Source: Acholeplasmataceae bacterium (GTDB taxonomy: Bacteria > Bacillota > Negativicutes > Acidaminococcales > Acidaminococcaceae). Taken from it: 20,917 nt of DNA. Shown here piece by piece: positions 16,131 through 20,917 of this stretch. Made by a program: the position numbers and the translations under genes. The notes under the pieces were generated by a model. It did not search any database, had not been told where the DNA came from, and saw only the letters and a program-made list of their open reading frames with translations. The stretch is taken from assembly GCA_012744295.1 (NCBI GenBank), contig JAAYIB010000037.1, positions 1 to 20,917 of the forward strand, read 5' to 3'. Position 1 is the first letter of the stretch. The number at the start of each line of letters is the position of its first letter.

Positions 16131-16904
16131 ATGTTATTAGTTATTGACGTGGGAAATTCCAACATTGCGGCCGGTGTCTATCAGGACAGCGAACTTTTGG
16201 TGCATTGGCGGTTTTCTACAGATAGATCAAAGACCGCGGATGAATACGGTATTTTGCTGACCAGTATGTTTGGTTACAGTCACGTTGGCATGGATGAGAT
16301 TACCGATGTTATCATATCAACGGTGGTGCCGCCTTTGTTGGTGCCTCTGACCAGAATGTGCGAACGTTATTTTGAAATTGTGCCGATGATAGTGGGACCG
16401 GGCCTCAAAAGCGGATTGCAGCTGCGTTATGAAAACCCCAGGGAGGTCGGAGCCGACCGTATCGTCAATGCGGTCGCTGCCTATGAAAAATACAGGGATA
16501 AGGGCCCGATGATAATTGTTGACTTCGGGACGGCTACGACCTTTTGTGCCTTGCTGCCGACCGGAGAATATCTTGGCGGCGCCATTGCTCCGGGGATCGG
16601 CATTTCCACGGAAGCGCTTTTTCAAAAAGCGGCGAAGCTGCCGAGGATAGAACTGATCACGCCCGGAACGGTTATTTGCCGCAATACGGTCAAGGCGATG
16701 CAGGCAGGAGTCATTTACGGCTTCGTCGGTCAGATGGACGGCATCGTCAGCCGCATGATGGCCGAGCTCGGAGGCAAGGCTTTCGTTATTGCAACGGGAG
16801 GCTTTGCGAATACCATTGCGGCCGAGTCCAAGCTGATAAACGTTGTTGAACCTTTTTTAACGTTGGATGGCTTAAGAATTTTGCATGAACGAAATTCCAA
16901 ATAA
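16131..16904 (+). CDS. coaX: Type III pantothenate kinase
   Basis: CoaX phosphorylates pantothenate, the first step of coenzyme A synthesis, and is a member of the ASKHA fold that needs a monovalent cation. The 257-residue length is usual. The phosphate-binding motif DVGNSNIAAGVY starts at Asp6, GADRIVNAVAA covers about 107-117 with catalytic-type Asp109, and DFGTATTF begins at Asp131. GGGGAGG lies about 9 bases upstream of ATG 16131. The 33-base gap from bioY contains no evident promoter, so it probably belongs to the birA-bioY transcript. In Bacillus coaX also follows ftsH closely, so the biotin genes look inserted between them. Confidence 0.96.
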   Translation: MLLVIDVGNSNIAAGVYQDSELLVHWRFSTDRSKTADEYGILLTSMFGYSHVGMDEITDVIISTVVPPLLVPLTRMCERYFEIVPMIVGPGLKSGLQLRYENPREVGADRIVNAVAAYEKYRDKGPMIIVDFGTATTFCALLPTGEYLGGAIAPGIGISTEALFQKAAKLPRIELITPGTVICRNTVKAMQAGVIYGFVGQMDGIVSRMMAELGGKAFVIATGGFANTIAAESKLINVVEPFLTLDGLRILHERNSK

Positions 16905-16935
16905 GAATAAGACCCGCTGCAGCGGGTCTTATTCT
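16904..16935 (+). terminator. 32-bp perfect palindrome between coaX and dusB, possible terminator
   Basis: Sixteen bases on each side of the centre at 16919/16920 are exact reverse complements, with the core GACCCGC-TGCA-GCGGGTC. In RNA this is a very stable hairpin. The following bases (GTGTTTG) make a poor T tract, so termination may be partial. It starts at the last base of the coaX stop codon. Confidence 0.6.
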
Positions 16936-16951
16936 GTGTTTGAGGTGAAGG

Positions 16952-17929
16952 ATGAAAATAGGAAAGCTTAAAATAGAGGTGCCGCTGGCACCGGCTCCCA
17001 TGGCCGGGATTACGGATATACCGTTTCGCATCATCTGTCGGGAAATGGGCGCAGGCTTTACCGTCTCGGAGATGGTAAGCGCTAAGGGCATCATTTATAA
17101 TAACGCTAAAACTTTCACTTTGCTGGCGATCGACGAGCAGGAAAGGCCGACAGCGATTCAGCTCTTTGGTTCGGAGCCGCGGGAAATGGCAAAGGCGGCC
17201 AAGGTTGCGGAAAATGCAGGCGCCGATATCATTGATGTCAACATGGGCTGTCCCGTGCCTAAGATAGTTAATAACGGCGACGGTTCCGCACTAATGAGGA
17301 ATCCCGAGCTAACTTACGAGATTTTGGCCAGAATGGCTGAGGCTGTAACGATACCGGTTACGGTAAAGTTTCGTTCCGGCTGGAATGAAAAAAATATCAA
17401 TGCCGTAGAAATTGCCATGAAAGCTGAGAAGGCAGGCGTGGCAGCCGTGGCTGTACATGCCAGGACCAGAGAACAGTTTTACAGCGGCAGGGCAGACTGG
17501 TCCGTAATCAAGGCTGTCAAAGAGGCAGTCAGGATTCCGGTTTTTGGCAACGGCGATATTAAAAACGCGGCCGACGGAGCGAGAATGCTTGCTGAAACAG
17601 GCTGTGACGGGTTGATGGTAGGACGAGCGGCAGACGGCAATCCCTGGATCTTTTCCGAACTGCGTGCAATGCTGCTTGGTGAAGCCCCGCCGGAACCGGT
17701 AAGTCTTGAAGCAAGATTCGAACTGATGCGCAGGCACTTGGCAATGCTAATCGATAACAAGGGTGAAACGGTTGCGGTAAAAGAGATGAGACGTCACAGC
17801 AACGCCTATATTAAAGGACTTCCTCATGCCGCGGAATACCGGGCGAGGTTTAACCGCATCGAGACTCCGGCGGATTGTCTTAACATGGTCGGCGAATATA
17901 TGGCGCTTCTTGAAAAAATTTTGCCATGA
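16952..17929 (+). CDS. dusB: tRNA-dihydrouridine synthase (DusB type)
   Basis: This flavoprotein reduces specific uridines in tRNA to dihydrouridine using FMN and NADPH. It has 325 residues. The TIM-barrel starts APMAGITDIPFR; QLFGSEP and DVNMGCPVPKIVNNGDGSAL follow. The catalytic cysteine is Cys100 (MGCPVPK). VTVKFRSGW and HARTREQFYSGRADW carry FMN and tRNA contacts, and VFGNGDI binds the FMN phosphate. A smaller helical tRNA-binding domain forms the C-terminus. ATG 16952 has GAGGTGAAGG just upstream. It lies 47 bases after coaX, with the 32-bp palindrome between, so it may be partly uncoupled from the biotin/CoA genes. Position close to greA matches Bacillus and clostridia. Confidence 0.95.
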   Translation: MKIGKLKIEVPLAPAPMAGITDIPFRIICREMGAGFTVSEMVSAKGIIYNNAKTFTLLAIDEQERPTAIQLFGSEPREMAKAAKVAENAGADIIDVNMGCPVPKIVNNGDGSALMRNPELTYEILARMAEAVTIPVTVKFRSGWNEKNINAVEIAMKAEKAGVAAVAVHARTREQFYSGRADWSVIKAVKEAVRIPVFGNGDIKNAADGARMLAETGCDGLMVGRAADGNPWIFSELRAMLLGEAPPEPVSLEARFELMRRHLAMLIDNKGETVAVKEMRRHSNAYIKGLPHAAEYRARFNRIETPADCLNMVGEYMALLEKILP

Positions 17930-17957
17930 AGTGTCAGGTGAGTTTGGCCTGACACTT
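17929..17957 (+). repeat. Inverted repeat between dusB and the regulator promoter
   Basis: AAGTGTCAGG (17929-17938) and CCTGACACTT (17948-17957) are perfect 10-base arms around a 9-base loop. No T tract follows, so it is not a standard terminator. Its right end overlaps the -35 of the next promoter by two bases, and its outer hexamers recur around that promoter, so an operator role is plausible. Confidence 0.6.
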
Positions 17958-17984
17958 GAGAAAGCCCGGTAAGTGTGATAAAAT
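17956..17984 (+). promoter_or_regulatory. Promoter of the HTH regulator operon
   Basis: TTGAGA (17956-17961) is five of six to consensus and lies 17 bases before TAAAAT (17979-17984), also five of six. The transcript would begin near 17991, inside the left arm of the large inverted repeat. The operon has no other obvious promoter. Confidence 0.65.
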
Positions 17985-18016
17985 GAAGTGTGCACAATAT
18001 GTGCACACTTCATTTT
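17980..18016 (+). repeat. 37-bp inverted repeat over the promoter -10, probable operator
   Basis: Two perfect 17-base arms (17980-17996 and 18000-18016) surround the three bases ATA; the inner part reads GTGCAC on both sides. The repeat overlaps the -10 and the expected transcription start. A DNA operator is therefore more likely than an RNA hairpin, since the transcript would lack much of the left arm. The HTH protein encoded next is the natural candidate to bind it. Confidence 0.65.
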
Positions 18017-18037
18017 GTGGTCAAAGAAGGGTTGATA

Positions 18038-18568
18038 ATGGATCCGGTACGAATTGGTGATAAATTAATAAACAGGAATAAAATACACCGGCAGATTGAT
18101 GCGATTCTGGAATTGCGCATGCAGGGTTTTTCACAGCTGGAAGTGGCAAAGGCCTGCGCGGTTGACCGCGCCTTAATTTCAAGAGTCGAAAGCCTTGGAG
18201 AGATCCGCAAAGGAGGCCGTGTTGCCCTCGTAGCCTTCCCTATCAGCAACAAAGAGGAAATTTTACAGCTGGCACGTCAGGAAGGGATAGAATTCACGGT
18301 AGTTTTCAGCGAAAAAGAGCGCTGGGACTTTCTTGAGGATAAAAATGGTGTTGAGTTGTTCAATGCGGTTACGGGCATCATTGCAAAGCTGCGAGAAAGC
18401 GACGTTATAATCGTAGCGGCCTCCAACATGAGAATTAATCTGGCCGAGGCTCTCCTGGACAAGCATGTCATAGGAGTCACGATAGGAGATTCGCCGATTG
18501 AGGAAGATAAATATCTTGAAACAAGCATAATCAAAAATATTATGGAAAAAATTAAGAGGGTGCCGTAA
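18038..18568 (+). CDS. Helix-turn-helix transcriptional regulator, family not named
   Basis: A 176-residue protein with a helix-turn-helix at about residues 30-52 (GFSQLEVAKACAVDRALISR), of Xre/Cro appearance. The following domain at about 60-155 alternates beta strands and helices (RVALVAFPIS, SDVIIVAASN, KHVIGVTIGDS) and may sense a ligand. No known family is recognised with certainty. ATG 18038 has AAAGAAGGG about 6 bases upstream. An ATG-like start further up would fall inside the inverted repeat and is rejected. The stop lies 2 bases before the next gene, so it shares a transcript with two metabolic genes. The large inverted repeats upstream suggest autoregulation. Its effector is unknown; an acyl or aldehyde metabolite is a guess from the third gene. 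Confidence 0.8.
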   Translation: MDPVRIGDKLINRNKIHRQIDAILELRMQGFSQLEVAKACAVDRALISRVESLGEIRKGGRVALVAFPISNKEEILQLARQEGIEFTVVFSEKERWDFLEDKNGVELFNAVTGIIAKLRESDVIIVAASNMRINLAEALLDKHVIGVTIGDSPIEEDKYLETSIIKNIMEKIKRVP

Positions 18569-18570
18569 GC

Positions 18571-19485
18571 GTGAAGCAAGTAATCAGCATCAGCCTCGGT
18601 TCAAGTGAAAGGGATGCAGTAACCGAGGGATATTTTGGCGATGAAAAGGTAAGGATAGAACGCCGTGGTACTGACGGCGACAAGGAAAAAGCAAGAATGT
18701 TATTTGCCGAATATGATGGGAAAGTCGATGCCATGGGGCTCGGAGGGACAGACCTTCATATCTTTGCCGGCGGCAGACGCTACACATTTCGTGAATCGGC
18801 GGCGCTTGTCGCCGGCGTTAAAAAAACGCCGGTAGTTGACGGCAGTGGCTTAAAGGATTCTTTGGAACGGATAGTGGTTGCAAATTTGGCAAAAAGCGGT
18901 ATAATTGATTTTTCAAAGAAAAAAGTACTGCTTGTTTGCGGCGTCGACCGCTTTGGGATGGCCGAGGCAATTGTTGAGGCAGGTTCCGACGTGACCTTTG
19001 GCGATCTGATTTTTGGACTGGGCTTGGATTTGCCTGTGAAATCCTTAAAAACTCTGGCGAGCCTTGCAAGTCTGTTGGCCCCTCTTTTGACCAAACTGCC
19101 TGTCAGTTGGTTTTATCCCGTTGGCAAGGAGCAGACACGGCGTGCTGCAGCTTATGGCAAATATTTTGAGGAAAACGACATTATTGCGGGTGACTTTCAT
19201 TTTATCAGGAAACACATGCCTGACAAGCTGCCGGGAAAATATGTTATTACCAACACCGTTACGTCTGCTGACCGTGAATTTCTTAGGCAGGCAGGGATTA
19301 GCTGCCTTATAACAACAACACCGAGTTTTGCCGGACGCAGCTTCGGCACCAATGTTCTTGAGGCTGTTATGGTGGCCTTGCATGGCGGCGGCAAACGATT
19401 GACATCGTCAGATTACGGAATCCTGCTGAAAAAGTACAGTATTGAGCCAACAATTGAATTTTTTAATATAAAGGGGCAAATATAA
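18571..19485 (+). CDS. Conserved protein of unknown function (often labelled quinate 5-dehydrogenase)
   Basis: A 304-residue soluble protein. I recall close relatives in clostridia starting VVSISLGSSKRD, labelled quinate 5-dehydrogenase, but know of no experimental support. Visible landmarks are ISLGSSERD (5-13), RRGTDGDKEKA (31-41), MGLGGTDLHIFAGGRRY (54-70), a central strand LLVCGVDRFGMAEAIVEAG and ITNTVTSADREFLRQAG. A late conserved stretch reads LITTTPSFAGRSFGTNVLEA. There is no clear Rossmann GxGxxG and no membrane segment. The GTG start at 18571 has AGAGGG 10 bases upstream. The end overlaps the next start by one base (TAATG), so the two products are probably made in equal amounts and act together. 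Its substrate and reaction are unknown. Confidence 0.8.
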   Translation: MKQVISISLGSSERDAVTEGYFGDEKVRIERRGTDGDKEKARMLFAEYDGKVDAMGLGGTDLHIFAGGRRYTFRESAALVAGVKKTPVVDGSGLKDSLERIVVANLAKSGIIDFSKKKVLLVCGVDRFGMAEAIVEAGSDVTFGDLIFGLGLDLPVKSLKTLASLASLLAPLLTKLPVSWFYPVGKEQTRRAAAYGKYFEENDIIAGDFHFIRKHMPDKLPGKYVITNTVTSADREFLRQAGISCLITTTPSFAGRSFGTNVLEAVMVALHGGGKRLTSSDYGILLKKYSIEPTIEFFNIKGQI

Positions 19486-20570
19486 TGGAAAAGTTTGCAT
19501 TTATCCTTCATCCGCTTGTTGTTGACGATTTCGCACGCAAATTTCCGATTATGCGCTATCTTCCGGACTCTTGGCTTGAAGGTACGATGAAGCATGTCAA
19601 GTCTTTCAAAATTTCACACATCACCGGTATCCGTTCTCCCTACGCAGAGGCCGAAGGCTGGTTTATCGCCTGTCCGCTTACGGCAAGGCAGATGGTTACC
19701 TTGCCTGAGAAATTTGTGACAGAGAAGATAATTGAAGCCTGCCTGCTTGCGCAAGGCCTCGGCGCCAAGATAGTGGGTCTTGGAGCTTTTACGTCGATTG
19801 TCGGCGACGCGGGGATTACCATTGCCAAAAATGTGGATATTGCCGTGACCAGCGGCAACAGTTATACGGTAGCGACAGCTCTTGCCGGAACGCGTGAGGC
19901 CTTGAAACTGATGGGCAAGGAAATTAAGGAGGCGCACGTGTCAATTATCGGCGCAACAGGTTCTATCGGTGCTGCCTGCACGAAAATCCTGGCACGCGAG
20001 GCTAAAGAAATCACACTGGTTGCACGCGAGCAGGACAGGCTTGAAAAACTGGCCACCGAGGTCAGAAGCTGCGCACAGGGCTCTGTGAATGTTTCTGGTG
20101 ATGTCAAAGCGAGCCTGAAGGACGCAGATGTAGTTATAACGGTAACCAGCGCAGTCGACTGCCTCATTGAACCCGAAGACCTTAAAAGCGGCGCAGTTGT
20201 TTGTGACGTGGCTCGTCCGCGTAACGTATCGCGTGAGGTGTCGGCTGTCCGTAAAGATGTGCTTGTCATTGAGGGCGGGGTTATTCGTGTCCCCGGAGAT
20301 GTTGATTTTGGTTTTAACTTCGGATTCCCAAGGCATACCTCTTATGCCTGTATGGCCGAAACTATGATTTTGGCTTTGGAAGGACGCTACGAAAATTTTA
20401 CTCTTGGCAGAAATCTTTCCATAGAACAAATTGATACCATTTATAATCTGGCCAAGAAGCATGAGTTCAGCCTGGCGGGTTTCCGCAATTTTGAAAAACC
20501 CGTAACAGACAAGGAGATAGAAAGCATTCAACACTTTGCAAACATAGGACTCAGTGCCAGGAATGCCTAA
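19485..20570 (+). CDS. Acyl-ACP reductase-like NAD(P)-dependent oxidoreductase
   Basis: A 361-residue protein with a central Rossmann domain (GATGSIG at 156-162), which automatic labels may call shikimate dehydrogenase. From memory it matches cyanobacterial long-chain acyl-ACP reductase (AAR, about 341 residues) at many points. These are GLGAFTSI against ALGGFSSI, TSGNSYTVATA against TTGNTHTAYI, GATGSIG against GATGDIG, VAREQDRLEKL against IARNQERLQEL, and YENFTLGRN against YTNFSWGRN. The AAR cysteine that holds the acyl thioester (Cys294 in Synechococcus elongatus) corresponds to Cys289 in YACMAETM. I infer reduction of an acyl thioester to an aldehyde; the donor (ACP or CoA) is unknown. It overlaps the preceding gene by one base, has AAAGGGG upstream, and ends just before the greA promoter. 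Confidence 0.75.
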   Translation: MEKFAFILHPLVVDDFARKFPIMRYLPDSWLEGTMKHVKSFKISHITGIRSPYAEAEGWFIACPLTARQMVTLPEKFVTEKIIEACLLAQGLGAKIVGLGAFTSIVGDAGITIAKNVDIAVTSGNSYTVATALAGTREALKLMGKEIKEAHVSIIGATGSIGAACTKILAREAKEITLVAREQDRLEKLATEVRSCAQGSVNVSGDVKASLKDADVVITVTSAVDCLIEPEDLKSGAVVCDVARPRNVSREVSAVRKDVLVIEGGVIRVPGDVDFGFNFGFPRHTSYACMAETMILALEGRYENFTLGRNLSIEQIDTIYNLAKKHEFSLAGFRNFEKPVTDKEIESIQHFANIGLSARNA

Positions 20571-20573
20571 AGG

Positions 20574-20602
20574 TTGACAAGGCCTGCCCGAAAAATTATA
20601 AT
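20574..20602 (+). promoter_or_regulatory. Consensus sigma-A promoter of greA
   Basis: Perfect TTGACA (20574-20579) and TATAAT (20597-20602) are exactly 17 bases apart, starting 4 bases after the preceding stop codon. No terminator is visible between that operon and greA, so read-through is also possible. Confidence 0.9.
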
Positions 20603-20652
20603 TGAGTGCAGTGAATGTACCGAAATTTTTGATGAAAAAGGGGCAATTAAAT

Positions 20653-20917
20653 ATGGCAGACAAAGAAACGATCCTTACGCTTGCCGGTTTGAAAAAGCTG
20701 GAAGATGAACTGGAAACCCTTCGTTCCGTAAAGCGTCAGGAAGTTGCTGAAAGAATAAAGGTTGCAATTTCATATGGTGACATCAGCGAGAATTCCGAAT
20801 ATGACGATGCTAAAAACGAGCAGGCCTTTGTTGAAGGCAGAATAATAGAGCTGGAAAAAATGATCCGCACGGCAAAAATTATTGATAATTCGGCAATCAG
20901 CAAGGAAGTCGTAACTC
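20653..20917 (+). CDS. greA: Transcription elongation factor GreA (3' end missing)
   Basis: GreA enters the secondary channel of backtracked RNA polymerase and stimulates cleavage of the nascent RNA. The first 88 residues of a usual length near 158 are present; the window ends within the gene. They form the N-terminal coiled-coil hairpin, with the tip residues Asp43 and Glu46 in GDISENSEYDDAKNEQ, matching E. coli Asp41 and Glu44. ATG 20653 has AAAAAGGGG 9 bases upstream. In Bacillota greA often precedes lysS, which is probably just outside the window. Confidence 0.96.
   Translation, partial: MADKETILTLAGLKKLEDELETLRSVKRQEVAERIKVAISYGDISENSEYDDAKNEQAFVEGRIIELEKMIRTAKIIDNSAISKEVVT

Noticed and set aside
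17929..17957. Inverted repeat as the dusB terminator
   Set aside because: The stem is good but no T tract follows on either strand; the bases after it form a -35 instead.
1..20917. Mobile elements, CRISPR, tRNA or rRNA genes, phage genes
   Set aside because: No transposase, integrase, direct-repeat array, tRNA cloverleaf or rRNA sequence was seen by reading; all space is taken by compact housekeeping genes.

Overview
The window looks like a chromosomal, origin-proximal housekeeping block from a member of the Bacillota (Firmicutes), of roughly 50% GC by eye. All sixteen genes lie on the + strand. The order mfd, SpoVB/MurJ-type flippase, mazG (yabN), HU, divIC-like, S1-domain yabR, tilS, hpt, ftsH, then coaX, dusB and greA follows the mfd-to-greA neighbourhood of Bacillus and clostridia. 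The sporulation genes usually interleaved there (spoVT, yabP, yabQ, spoIIE) and the S4-domain gene rqcP are absent. I therefore infer a lineage that has lost or never had sporulation, perhaps an anaerobic Negativicutes-type organism; this is not proven. No mobile element, CRISPR array, tRNA or rRNA was seen.

Layout. Positions 1-1438 hold the 3' part of sppA (signal peptide peptidase) and a YIP1-family membrane protein. Positions 1535-2497 hold glpX (class II fructose-1,6-bisphosphatase), closed by a terminator. Positions 2591-8988 carry mfd, a lipid flippase of the SpoVB/YabM/MurJ type, and a two-domain MazG protein. Positions 9110-10328 hold HU, a DivIC/FtsL-like division protein and a YabR-like S1 protein, each with its own promoter. 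Positions 10385-12323 hold tilS and hpt, which overlap by 8 bases. ftsH follows with its own promoter and a large terminator. Positions 14477-16904 form a cofactor cluster: birA (biotin ligase/repressor), bioY (biotin uptake) and coaX (pantothenate kinase). A 20-bp perfect palindrome fills the birA promoter spacer. dusB (tRNA dihydrouridine synthase) follows.

The least explained part is 17929-20570. A three-gene operon (HTH regulator, conserved protein of unknown function, oxidoreductase) follows a promoter surrounded by five copies of AAGTGT/ACACTT, arranged in two perfect inverted repeats plus one single site. By name-level annotation the two enzymes would probably be called quinate/shikimate dehydrogenases. 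From remembered sequence, the third protein instead resembles cyanobacterial long-chain acyl-ACP reductase (AAR) along most of its length, including the cysteine that carries the acyl thioester (Cys289 here, Cys294 in AAR). A regulated fatty-aldehyde-forming system in a presumably anaerobic bacterium, with no aldehyde-deformylating oxygenase in view, is the best candidate here for undescribed biology. greA begins at 20653 behind a consensus promoter and runs off the window.

There is no gene-free stretch over 300 bases; the longest gaps are about 120 bases (8989-9109 and 9392-9513), and their contents are listed.
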